Assembly (NCBI GenBank): GCA_036346395.1
Contig: CM070599.1
Location: forward strand, 16,545,232 to 16,609,231
Length of the DNA stretch: 64,000 nucleotides
From: Hsuehochloa calcarea
Taxonomy: Eukaryota; Streptophyta; Magnoliopsida; Poales; Poaceae
Direction of reading: 5' to 3'
The notes below the pieces were generated by a model. The model saw only the letters and a list, made by a program, of their open reading frames with translations. It was not told the DNA's origin and did not search any database. Shown here in pieces: positions 21,386-32,784 of this stretch; position 1 is the first letter of the stretch, and every line of letters begins with the position of its first letter. The position numbers and the translations under genes are program-made.

Positions 21386-22242
21386 CACTACTCTCGTACA
21401 ATACTAAAAGTTTTGGTCTGCATTAGGTTAGGTTCCTTCAAGCAATTAATTGCACCTTCGAGACGCATAAGTTCGGCATGTTTATCTGGGCTGTACCTAA
21501 TGATCCTAATCATATATTTTAGTTCTCAATCTTGCACAAAAGACAAAATGGAATAATGCTATTACATGTTAATAGATACAAATTTTGTTCAGAGGCCATG
21601 CAGAGTCAGATTCTTTTCCTTTTTCCTGAGCTTCTAATGTAGTGCATGGAGATCCAACATTTTATCTTTACGAAGATAGAATAGTCGGAATAATTGTTGA
21701 TTGTATTGCTTGAGCTTTTGAGGCATATATATAAAAGTACAAGGTGACTTGGAGATCAAATCAATCTACTAGAGATATAGAATGAACCATATCGGATACA
21801 AACCATCCTAAATGATTCTATTCTCTCTTATAATCTTGCCATACATGTACTCTTACAGTGTCAAGCCCTTGCTGTGGAGAACTTACTAGACCCAATGACA
21901 GTGGTGGCATCATCTTTTTTCCCAACATCTCTCATTCCAATCACTAATTTAAAATGAAGGGAGAAAATGGCCATGAGTTGTAATGGCAGAAAGGTGTGGT
22001 AGTGGGGAAGGAAAGCAAGAGATCTGGATGTATATATAGCAAGGTGCAATGGTAGGGGAGTAAACCAAGAAATGTAAAAATTAATGAGTAGTAGGATCAT
22101 CACTCGTTAGGTTTGTCTAGTTAATATTAAGGGCCTCTTGCATGTTCAGTCTTCCTATACTTTATATGGAGTGATCAGGGTGTTACACCTAACAGAGTTC
22201 TCTTGCATGCTGTGTCGTATATTCTTGGGGCAACTCCTTATC
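21386..22242. other. Low-copy DNA with promoter-like repeat module
   Basis: 21868-22130 is recognisably related to 35041-35107 joined to 35402-35640, sharing 'cttactaga', 'ctctcattcc', 'ggaaagcaagagatct' and 'ggatcatcact'. It has a TATATATAGC box near 22031. No coding frame was found. Confidence 0.5.
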
Positions 22243-22355
22243 TGTCACTGCAAATTTTCAGATCCCAGATATGCCATTCCTCATGCCACTGACGTATGAA
22301 ACAGTAACACAAGTGACGGTATATCCGGGATTTCTTCAATTTGCAGTGGCATGCA
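22243..22355. mobile_element. Small inverted-repeat element, MITE-like (copy 1)
   Basis: Begins TGTCACTGCAAATTTT and ends with the inverse CAATTTGCAGTGGCA, about 113 bp apart, with a short A tract beyond the right end. A related single end occurs at 44130. Copies 2 and 3 are at 25425-25537 and 32785-32897 as parts of the tandem unit. Confidence 0.65.
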
Positions 22356-22750
22356 AAAAAAAAATCCCTATATTCTTAGCACAATATGGTTAATTAAGAT
22401 TAGCATCCATAGATAAGGCACAAAGCAAATTAGTAACTTTTATCAACATCGATGTACGTACACTGAAAATATTTCTGCCACGATAATTTACTTAATGCAC
22501 CGATGATCAGGCCCGTTACAAAATTTACATGCACATTAAAATTACCAAACAATATGCATTGTATCTGTGGTAAATTGACTGATGGAAAGAAGTCTACATG
22601 TCTATAGGCAGAGGCACTATGAAGCAGGTTGTAATCCAGCAGGCTAGAAGAACTTCAGAAATGTGCTTCACAAATTCTTGTATTGCCTTTTTTTACTTCG
22701 GACGATTGAAGAAAGAAATCGCCACATTTTTAGTACCTATCCGTGCGGAT

Positions 22751-23390
22751 TGTTGGAATTAATATTCTAATTAATTCCTATAAAATCTCAAAGATCTATT
22801 TGCATGAGTTAAAACTGCTTAGTCCCACATGGAGAGTTGAAGGAGAGTTACACCACTTTATAAGGTGGAACGTGGTAGCCCCCCTTGTGGAATTAGAAAG
22901 AGCCAACACGCGCGCGCTCGCTAGCCTAATGGCTGCGGTTAGTACTGATTGATGGCAAATCAATGGCGACCGTTTCCTCTGGCCTCTTTGTTTTTGGCTA
23001 TTAAAAGTTCTGGTTCTTCTCCGTGTGGATTCTCGACGCAAGGCTAAGACAGAACTCCTCCACTGTTTTTGTTGTCGTGATCCGTGATCTTCATCCCGAT
23101 GAAGCGCGTGTCTGATTGAACCGGAAGAGCAGGCCTCCGAAACTCTCGTCCTTGAAGGCTTGCACGAGGAAGGACGAATAAGATTTTTGGGGAGCGTTCG
23201 CGCGACTGCTCGCTGCTTCGTTTTCATTCAATTCTCTGCTACATCAACTGTACGATGTCCACTAAGCCATGGCGAACGACGACCTCACCAACACTTCTGC
23301 TGCTGGTGGTCCATCTACTGGTTCTGGGTATATCAATCTCTCACTTTTTGTTTGTTTAGCTTTATTATATGTTGTTATCTTGAACACTGA
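22751..23390 (+). mobile_element. Copia-like 5' end (LTR start and leader), copy 1
   Basis: Starts TGTTGGAATTAATATTC, a typical copia LTR opening, with a TATA-like 'ctttataagg' at 22857. Downstream is an ATG (23269) followed by ANDDLTNTSAAGGPSTGSG, which resembles the start of copia gag, then a GTATAT donor-like site and AT-rich DNA. There is no clear PBS and no pol, so I call it a leader fragment. The long minus-strand frames over this segment are shadows. Copies 2 and 3 start near 25931 and 33293. Confidence 0.5.
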
Positions 23391-23952
23391 TATAGGAGTA
23401 TTACTTTCTGTTCTTCAAGAAATTCGTATGACTATGGTGTTCATGATTATTTACTTTATGAAAAAGGCTATAGTATTGTCCATTATTCATATAGGATGTT
23501 AGGAACCTATTCCAATCAAGGATCGCAAAGATCTTTGCCAAAATTCTAACCTTTTTCCGTTTGAGTGAAGGTTGCTCCAAAACCGAGTTAAAACCAAAAT
23601 ATGATCCAAAAATTTGCTCATGGGTTAAAGATGATCCTGGATGTATTCCCACATGTCACAGCAAGCATGATCCAGACTAGAAACCAAAAGAAAACTGAAT
23701 GATCAATGAAAGCTCTAAAATCACAAAATAGAGAGTAAGAACAAGAAGAGGATCATCTTGAGGAATCTTGCTTGGATTGATTTGAGATAGATATTGGCTT
23801 ACAGACACTCCATCATGGAGAACGAATACTCAACACTTGAGCACACAATCAATCAAACTCTCTAGAACCCTAACCTCTCCACCACCTCTCTCTAAACACA
23901 AACTAGAGTTTCTTCAAATACAAGGGTTGGGGTGCACAACCAGCACCCTCCC

Positions 23953-23963
23953 CTATTTATAGT
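23953..23963 (-). promoter_or_regulatory. TATA-like box in left arm of part B
   Basis: The minus strand reads CTATAAATAGG, and its inverted partner in the right arm is at 25097-25107 on the plus strand. The two point away from each other. The same pair recurs in unit 2 near 31319 and 32458. Confidence 0.55.
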
Positions 23964-25096
23964 GGAGGCTAGCCTCTAGAAGGACATTCCTAGTGGGCAC
24001 CCGTTAAGCCCACACACAAACAGGTTTAACTCACGTATGCATTTCAAAAGTGCTATCTTCATCTTCTATTAACCTAAATTACTTCTCCTTGCGCCGTCTT
24101 GTGCCGCGGTTTAGCCAAAAACCACAATGACAGTATTTTGGTGAAATTACCAAAATACCCCTTCTTGACTCTTCTTTAAAGACCGAGTCCAAACTTCATG
24201 AAACAATCCCATACTTCACCACGTATAGGTTGGTCAACGGCTCTCTTCATGTCAGCAAGTCTCTCCCATTCGGCTCCCCCCAAATCCACCATGGCACTTG
24301 CATCGACCCCCGCGCCGCTTGATGCAACCTGTCGCTCCGAACTTCTCATTCGGTCATCCTTGTCCATTTTGTGCCATGCTTGAGTCCATCGATTTCACCC
24401 AGCATCCAAAATCATTTTGAATCTCAGCTCTCTAAGCTTAGTCCCGATCATCATCGCTGTTAACCGTCGTTGACCTCCAAGCCACCTGCGCAACAATAGA
24501 CCAAGAAATCAATTCCGGGAATATGTTCTTCGCAACTTGACCTACGTTAGTCAAAACATGCATCACGCAACACATATGCACTGAAACCCATGAACTTGAC
24601 CTAAACTACAATCATCGCCGCCAAGATGGCCGGTGAATAAGTCAAAACGGTCGACACCACCCATGGCGGTCGACCACCCTTTATCGGTCGACCGCCACCG
24701 ATGGTCCGACCGCCGAGGACTTAGCCAAATTTTCTCCTTGGAAATCCGAGACCTTTTTGAAAATTTCAAACGAATAGAACTTTTGACTCAAAACTCCAAA
24801 AATTATGAGACCAAGTGTAGGAGAATCCCCCTTTCTTGCCTACACCCTCTATTTTTTGCCCAGCTCCAAATTTAAAGACACTTAATGGCCGGTCAGACCG
24901 CCATCCTCTAGGCCCAAGGCCTGGCCAGTCTAACCACCGCCCTAGCCGGTCTGACCGCCAATAACCTGACATCACCTGATCTTTATCAAAAAATACGTGA
25001 TTCGACAAACCTTCAATAACATTCTCAATTGTAACATCATCATAAGATCATGAGCATATCCCTATGATATCCACACCTTCTAGAAGCTAGCCTCCA

Positions 25097-25107
25097 CTAT
25101 AAATAGG
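25097..25107 (+). promoter_or_regulatory. TATA-like box in right arm of part B
   Basis: CTATAAATAGG on the plus strand, the mirror of the box at 23953-23963. Confidence 0.55.
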
Positions 25108-25424
25108 GGAGGGTGCTGGTTGTGCACCTCCCAACTCTTGTATTTGAAGAAATCCTAATTTTGATGTTTGGGGAGAGAATAGTGCAGAGGTTAGAGTTCT
25201 AAAGAGTTGGATTGATTGTGTGCTCAAGTGTTGAGTATTCGTCCTCCATGATGGAGTGGCTGTAAACCAACATCTATCTCAAATTAATCCAAGCAAGATT
25301 TCTCAAGATGATCCTCTTTTCTTGTTCTTGCCCTCTATTTTGTAACTTTGGGGATTTGTTTGATCCTTTCATTTTCCTTTGCTTTCTGGTCTGGATCTTG
25401 CTTGCTGTGATATGTGGAATTGTA

Positions 25425-26580
25425 TGTCACTGCAAATTTTCAGATCCCAGATATGTCATTCCTCAGGCCACTGACGTATGAAACAGTAACACAAGTGACG
25501 GTATATCCGGGATTTCTTCAATTTGCAGTGGCATGCAAAAAAAAATCCCTATATTCTTAGCACAATATGGTTAATTAAGATTAGCATCCATAGATAAGGC
25601 ACAAAGCAAATTAGTAACTTTTATCAACATCGATGTACGTACACTGAAAATATTTCTGCCACGATAATTTACTTAATGCACCGATGATCAGGCCCGTTAC
25701 AAAATTTACATGCACATTAAAATTACCAAACAATATGCATTGTATCTGTGGTAAATTGACTGATGGAAAGAAGTCTACATGTCTATAGGCAGAGGCACTA
25801 TGAAGCAGGTAGTAATCCAGCAGGCTAGAAGAACTTCACAAATGGGCTTCACAAATTCTTGTATTGCCTTTTTTACTTCGGACGATTGAAGAAAGAAATC
25901 GCCACATTTTTAGTACCTATCCGTGCAGATTATTGGAATTAATATTCTAATTAATTTCTAGAAAATCTCAAAGATCTATTTGCATGAGCTAAAACTGTTT
26001 AGTCCCACATGAAGAGTTGAAGGGGAGTTACACCACTTTATAAGGTGGAATGTGGTAGCCCCCCCTTGTGGAATTGGAAAGAGCCAACACGCGCGCGCTC
26101 GCTAGCCTAATGGCTGCGGTTAGTACTGATTGATGGCAAATCAATGGCGACCGTTTCCTCTGGCCTCTTTGTTTTTGGCTATTAAAAGTTCTGGTTCTTC
26201 TCCGTGTGGATTCTCGACGCAAGGCTAAGATGTAACTCCTCCTTCGCTTTTGTTCTTTGCATCCGTGATCTTCATCCCAGTGAAGCGCGTGTACGGTTGA
26301 ACCGGGAGAGCAGGCCTCCGAAACTCTCATCCTTGAAGGCTTGCACGAGGAAGGACGAATAAGATTTTTGGGGAGCGTTCGCGCGACTGCTCGCTGCTTC
26401 GTTTTCATTCAATTCTCTGCTACATCAACTGTACGATGTCCACTAAGCCATGGCGAACGACGACCTCACCAACACTTCTGCTGCTGCTGGTCCATCTACT
26501 GGTTCTGGGTATATCAATCTCTCACTTGTTGTTTGTTTAGCTTTATTATATATTGTTATCTTGAACACTGATATAGGAGT
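25425..26580. repeat. Unit 2, part A
   Basis: Second copy of 22243-23400, with the small inverted-repeat element at its start and the copia-like leader from 25931. A one-base difference turns the LTR-like TGTTGG into TATTGG here. It ends at the GGAGT target of the solo LTR. Confidence 0.9.
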
Positions 26581-29500
26581 TGTGAGACCCTGGTTTATCC
26601 GGCTTGTAATGCTTAACCATCCATTCGGTCCTAGCATCACAAAACAGATAATCCGAGACTCGAGACATGTATACTTCCCAGAAATGCAGTATACACACCT
26701 CTTTACAAAGTTCATGCATCAATTCCATTCATTCACATAGAACCGAAGCAAAAAACAACAATCCAGAAGATAACATAAATAGAAGATAGTCATTACAAAA
26801 GAGAGGCCGACCGACCAAAAGACATATACATAAGGAAGTTTAACAGAGGAAGTAAAAGTGCCATAAGATGGCTACAACAAAAGAGCCAATCAGTGTGCCT
26901 TTAACCCACAAGGCAACCGACCGGACCGCCAAGCTAGTCGTCGAAACCACAGCACATCTCACAAAAGTGAGGCCCTTGGGGCTCACCTTCCTCCCCTGCA
27001 AACAAAAGCAGCCGGCAAAAGCCGGTGAGTACTTTGAATGTACTCGCAAGACTTACATGTGGAATAACAAACTTGTATATATACTACATGCAAGCTCATT
27101 GAAGTGGAGGCTATATGTTTCATTTTTAGCATAAAGCAAGTTTCCATTTGCAATAATGTAATACATTTAAAAGCAAGTTGGCAAATCTGTTTTTAATGTT
27201 CAAATAAGCGCAAAATGACAACAATATAACAGAAGAAAGAGAACAACAACAATCCTGGAAGTGACTAAACCGTTAGTCACCACAACAATAGCATGAATTA
27301 CCCATTCATACCACCCATGTCAAATTTTAATTTAAAAGGTTGTAGTCTAACTCTTGCAAAACCTAACCAAGCGTGTCCATAACCTAGGACGAGGCTATTC
27401 GAATAGTTTTATCCCTGCAGGGTGTACCATTTTACCCACACGCTAGACCGCCTTTTTGCCAAGCTATTAAGCACACTTCCTTAGGTATGCCGGCACGGCT
27501 AAGTCCTACAAGACGTTTCCAATATTATGTATTAACTTCGAGTCGCCCGTATGGATAGAAACCCATACGTTGTGTCGGGGTCGTGGCCCAGCCTCGGACA
27601 ACTACCCGTCACGTGCACTATTAGACAATCATGCGGCGCCTCGAGGTGGAGAGTCCATCCGGAAACTCCACCACCGCACACCCAAACACAAGAACACAAT
27701 TCCTTTTTCACACAACACACACAACGCTCCTCCTGCGACTCGGAGATAACACACTCCAAAGTACTAGGTCAAGAGGGGTCCCATATAACCCTCATGTGGT
27801 TAGTACGCAAAAGTGCTTGGAGAGTGTGACACAACATGTTCGGTCCTTGTTGACTTAGGCAAGACATCCACAAACCCAATAACCCACCATCCAACCACTT
27901 GCCCAAGTCCAAAATAATATTTTTTTTCCCTTTTCAGATTTTGACTTTACAAAATAACAAAGCATAAGTGCTGGACATAATGGAATAATAATAAGATGTG
28001 TGCTCAAGATCATCGACTACAATCGATGATCGCCCATTACTACCGAAACTAAGCATTTCTAAGCAATTTCAAATCGTAATCTACTAAGTGACAAGAGCTC
28101 ATCCATCGAACTCAAATCACAGCAAATAACCTAGGCTCAAGGTAGTAGAGAGTAAACAATTCCTACAGATTATGCAACTATAGGATACTAACCATAATTC
28201 AACACAAAATAGCAATGCATACATACAAGTTGAAATCAATATATTAGACTTGAAAAATTAATGGGATTAACATGATCAAACTGCTTGCCTGATTGAAGTT
28301 GCTCCGTTTGCGGGGGATCACTCTCGGTGTTAATGTGCTCTTCGGATCCTATCGAAAGAACCAAAAAGAACCAATAAGGCAAAAGAAACCGAAAAGGTCC
28401 AACAGTCAACTTCAACAAAAAACTCTCAAATTTTTACGATAGGAAGGGCATGATTTTTATGAACTAATGCAACAAGAACCAATTGATTTGGATTCTTAAT
28501 GCAAAAGATATAAGCAAATCAATTTTGCTCAGCTTTATAAATCAAAAATGCTACTATTCATTAGCAAAATTTTCTGGAGCAATACTGGGGTTGGAAACAT
28601 TTTTTAGATTAAAGTTCAGTTGAAAACATAACCAACAAAATTTGAATCAACCGAAAAGGAATTAAAATGAAATAGTTATGCCTTTTACAAGTTACTACAT
28701 TTTTCAGTTGACAAATAAATCCTTTCTGGAAAAACCAGAAATTAAATCGACGTGGACGAACTTGGATCGTTGATCTCGAATCCAACGGTCCAAGTCCACG
28801 GGATAACGCGCGCACGCGCGACTCACAAGCCCTAAACGTTCACCGTTGGATCTGGATCCAATGGTTCACGTGGATCAGGATGTTCGGGCGGTCCGAACGT
28901 TCACCCGCACAGGATCCGTTGATCTTGGATCCAACGGTCCACACGGATCGAACCTTTCGGACGGTCCGAACGTTCACTCGAATCGGGACCGTTGATCTTG
29001 GATCCAACGGTCCACTGATCAAAGCGTTCGAGCGATCCAGGGACGTAGATCTAAAGATCGACGGTCCACAAAGAATCACGTTCAAACCTTTGTCCCTGTT
29101 TTCGTCCAGCAAAAATGACGAGGAAGGACGACTCGCCGCCGGCGGCTCTGGCCGCGGCGGTGCGAGCAAGTGCCCAAAATGGGTCCCAAACATCATTGCG
29201 CACCTAATGGTACCAATGAATTCGGCTGCGATGGTCCAGAACGCCGGTAAGACGGAGAGATAACCGAGGTGACCGAAAGTGACCAAACCGAAAAACGACT
29301 TTGAGCTCAGCTGCGGTTCAAGGGAGCGGGTGCCAAGCAACTAGGGACTAATAAGAAGTTACCTGAGCCCAAAGAATGCACAGAGGAAGGTCGAATCGGC
29401 TCGGGTGAAGAAAATGAAGATTTCGGCCGGAAAGAGGGAAATCCGAAATTGATTTGCTCTCTGCAAGCAAACGAAAAATTGAGTGAGGGCTATTGCTCAC

Positions 29501-30760
29501 AGAGAGGAGAGGAAGCTAAGGCACCAGAATTTGAGTGAGAAAGACCGAGCACCACTTTGTTGCAAACTCGAAGCTCGGCAATGGCGGCAATGGCGACCGA
29601 GAACAAATTTTGAAATGGAGCTCGAGCAATGCACTAACAAAGGCTCTGCAGCTCAAGGGTGTTCGAAAGAAGCTAAGGAAGCCACTGGAGGAGTCTTATA
29701 GCCGAAGGAGCAAGAGAAGCAACGGCATTAAAAATGGGGAAGCATCAGGCTTTGAGGTCGGCCGAGAGCGACGGGGCGGTAAAGGCGATGGAGGCGGCGA
29801 CTATGGAGGCGACGATGCAAAGTGCTCATTAATGCCGAGAGTCGTTGGCGAAAGTAGAGATGACCCGACGCCACGCTCGCAATTTTCACCACCACCCGAC
29901 TTCGACCGGTAGCGAGCGAGGAGGACGAAAGAGGACACCGTTGGATTTAATCGGACGGTGAATTAGAACGGGTTGATTATAACGATTCGATCGCGCGCTT
30001 GATCTCGGCCGTTGATTTGGATCCTACGGTTCACGTTGCACGAGGCGTTCGGATAGTCCGAACGTTCACGCGATTGTGGACCCTCGATTTAGAATCCAAC
30101 GGTTCAAATGGATCGACGCGCCGGATGGTCCGAACGTTCTGCGAACGTGGGCCGTTCGATGCCGATCCAACGACTCACCACACTCGCGCCCAACGACGAA
30201 AGCTGGTGCGCTTAGTTGATCGAACCAAATCAAGTGACTTGAGCCCGAGTCCATCCGAACCCGAGGAACAAGTGGCAACCTGTTAGGGTTTGAATTTGAA
30301 TAATCGATTTTGAGGAATTAATTGGGGTAGCAAACAAACTCCAAAATTTATGAAATTTTAACTGGAGCTTGCTGGCTGCAGGAGGAACCTTATATAAAAT
30401 TTTCAGAGACTTTTATGCACTGCATTTTTCCTCGAAAAATTCCAGAAGGCTATTTTAGGAGTTTGACTAATGTTTGACTTGTCTCAAAAATTATCAAATA
30501 ATTTCTGAAAATTATGAAATAATTCTGAGGTGTTAAACATCACTCCTAGGTCCAATGAAAATTATTTTCAGGGGTTGGGCACCAGATTTTCATTGAGGAG
30601 ATTTATGACTTGAATTTAATTGGGAAAATTTTGAGTTTTAATTTCCCCCAATAAATGGAAAGAGGTTTCAAAAACTGTAACAACACATGAGGCAACAAAA
30701 GTTTTAATTTATCTTTATTTTTATTACATTTGAAACACAAACCCAGTTTGGGATGTTACA
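26581..30760 (-). mobile_element. Solo LTR of a large Ty3/gypsy element, 4.18 kb
   Basis: The duplication GGAGT flanks it (26576-26580 and 30761-30765), and its absence from units 1 and 3 shows the exact insertion limits. On the minus strand it begins TGTAACATCCCAAAC and ends GGGTCTCACA, the pattern of Tekay/Del-type gypsy LTRs in grasses. No PBS, gag or pol is present, and there is no second LTR, so it results from recombination between the two LTRs of a former element. Open frames within it lack motifs. It includes a GC-rich minisatellite at 28763-29075 with related copies at 29935-30180. Confidence 0.93.
28763..30180. repeat. 73-76-bp GC-rich minisatellite in the solo LTR
   Basis: The word 'ggatccaacggtcca' and variants fall at 28779, 28855, 28928 and 29001, a period of 73-76 bp. 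The companion phrase 'cggtccgaacgttcac' lies in between. A second decayed cluster is at 29985-30175. Between the clusters is GC-rich LTR sequence. Confidence 0.8.
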
Positions 30761-30765
30761 GGAGT

Positions 30766-32784
30766 ACTACTTTCTGTTCTTCAAGAAATTCGTATGACTA
30801 TGGTGTTCATGATTATTTACTTTATGAAAAAGGCTATAGTATTGTCCATTATTCATATAGGATGTTAGGAACCTATTCCAATCAAGGATCGCAAAGATCT
30901 TCGCCAAAATTCTAACCTTTTTTCGTTTGAGTGAAGGTTGCTCCAAAACCGAGTTAAAACCAAAATATGATCCAAAAATTTGCTCATGGGTTAAAGATGA
31001 TCCTGGATGTATTCCCACATGTCACAGCAAGCATGATCCAAACTAGAAACCAAAAGAAAACTGAATGATCAATGAAAGCTCTAAAATCACAAAATAGAGA
31101 GTAAGAACAAGAAGAGAATCATCTTGAGGAATCTTGCTTGGATTGATTTGAGATAGATATTGGCTTACAGACACTCCATCATGGAGAACGAATACTCAAC
31201 ACTTGAGCACACAATCAATCAAACTCTCTAGAACCCTAACCTCTCCACCACCTCTCTCTAAACACAAACTAGAGTTTCTTCAAATACAAGGGTTGGGGTG
31301 CACAACCAGCACCCTCCCCTATTTATAGTGGAGGCTAGCCTCTAGAAGGACATTCCTAATGGGCACCCGTTAAGCCCACACACAAACAGGTTTAACTCAC
31401 GTATGCATTTCAAAAGTGCTATCTTCATCTTCTATTGACCTAAATCACTTCTCCTTGCGCCGTCTTGTGCCGCGGTTTAGCCAAAAACCACAATGGCAGT
31501 ATTTTGGTGAAATTACCAAAATACCCCTTCTTGACTTTTCTTTAAAGACCGAGTCCAAACTTCATGAAACAATCCCATACTTCACCACGTATAGGTTGGT
31601 CAACGGCTCTCTTCATGTCAGCAAGTCTCTCCCATTCGGCTCTCACCAAATCCACCATGGCACTTGCATCGACCCTCGCGCCGCTTGATGCAACCTGTCG
31701 CTCCGAACTTCTCATTCGGTCATCCTTGTCCATTTTGTGCCATGCTTGAGTCCATCGATTTCACCCAGCATCCAAAATCATTTTGAACCTCAGCTCTCTA
31801 AGCTTAGTCCCGATCATCATCGTTGTTAACCGTCGTTGACCTCCAAGCCACCTGCGCAACAATAGACCAAGAAATCAATTCCGGGAATATGTTCTTCGCA
31901 ACTTGACCTACGTTAGTCAAAACATGCATCACGCAACACATATGCACTGAAACCCATGAACTTGACCTAAACTACAATCATCGCCGCCAAGATGGCCAGT
32001 GAATAAGTCAAAACCGGTCAGACAGCCACCCATGGCAGGTCTGACCACCCTTTGGCTGGTCTGACCGCCCAGCAGGGGACTTAGCCAAATTTTCTCCCTG
32101 GAAATCCGAGACCTTTTTGAAAATTTCAAACGAATAGAACTTTTGACTCAAAACTCCAAAAATTATGAGACCAAGTGTAGGAGAATCCCCCTTTCTTGCC
32201 TACACCCTCTATTTTTGGCCCAGATCCAAATTTAAAGACACTTAATGGCCGGTCAGACCGCCATCCTCTAGGCCCAAGGCCTGGCCAGTCTAACCACCGC
32301 CCTAGCCGGTCTGACCGCCAATAACCTGACATCACCTTATCTTTATCAAAAAATGCGTGATTCGACAAACCTTCAATAACATTCTCAATTGTAACATCAT
32401 CCTAAGATCATGAGCATATCCCTATGATATCCACACCTTCTAGAAGCTAGCCTCCACTATAAATAGGGGAGGGTGCTGGTTGTGCACCTCACAACTCTTG
32501 TGTTTGAAGAAATCCTAATTTTGATGTTTGGGGAGAGAATAGTGCAGAGGTTAGAGTTCTAAAGAGTTGGATTGATTGTGTGCTCAAGTGTTGAGTATTC
32601 GTCCTCCATGATGGAGTGGCTGTAAACCAACATCTATCTCAAATTAATCCAAGCAAGATTTCTCAAGATGATCCTCTTTTCTTGTTCTTGCCCTCTATTT
32701 TGTAACTTTGGGGATTTGTTTGATCCTTTCGTTTTCCTTTGCTTTCTGGTCTGGATCTTGCTTGCTGTGATATGTGGAAATGTA
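30766..32784. repeat. Unit 2, part B
   Basis: Copy of 23401-25424, resuming directly after the solo LTR. Inverted arms are near 31012-31350 and 32435-32778. The central 'ggtctgaccgcc' words at 32010-32075 differ systematically from unit 1. Confidence 0.9.

Larger units (their letters stand above)
23497..25424. mobile_element. Part B: segment with 340-bp inverted repeats, copy 1
   Basis: Starts TGTTAGGAACC at the point where unit 3 has none of it. Inverted arms of about 340 bp lie at 23648-23986 and 25075-25418, sharing 'gcaagcatgatcc', 'actccatcatggag', 'acttgagcacacaatcaat' and 'ctataaatagggg'. The middle 1.1 kb contains repeated 'ggtctgaccgcc' type words. It encodes nothing I recognise. 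The arms resemble LTR promoter and R-U5 sequence in opposite orientation, so it may be a rearranged LTR element. Confidence 0.65.

Noticed and set aside
22796..23227. 143-codon minus-strand frame recurring at 26028 and 33336
   Set aside because: It recurs only because the tandem unit is repeated, overlaps the copia-like leader in the opposite direction and has no recognisable domain.
23269..23502. ATG with ANDDLTNTSAAGG as the first exon of a host gene
   Set aside because: The context is a copia-type LTR start and leader, no downstream exon is present, and all three copies are inside the tandem array.
28880..29263. Open frame of 127 codons with repeated RTFRTVRTF-like residues
   Set aside because: It translates the 73-bp minisatellite of the solo LTR.
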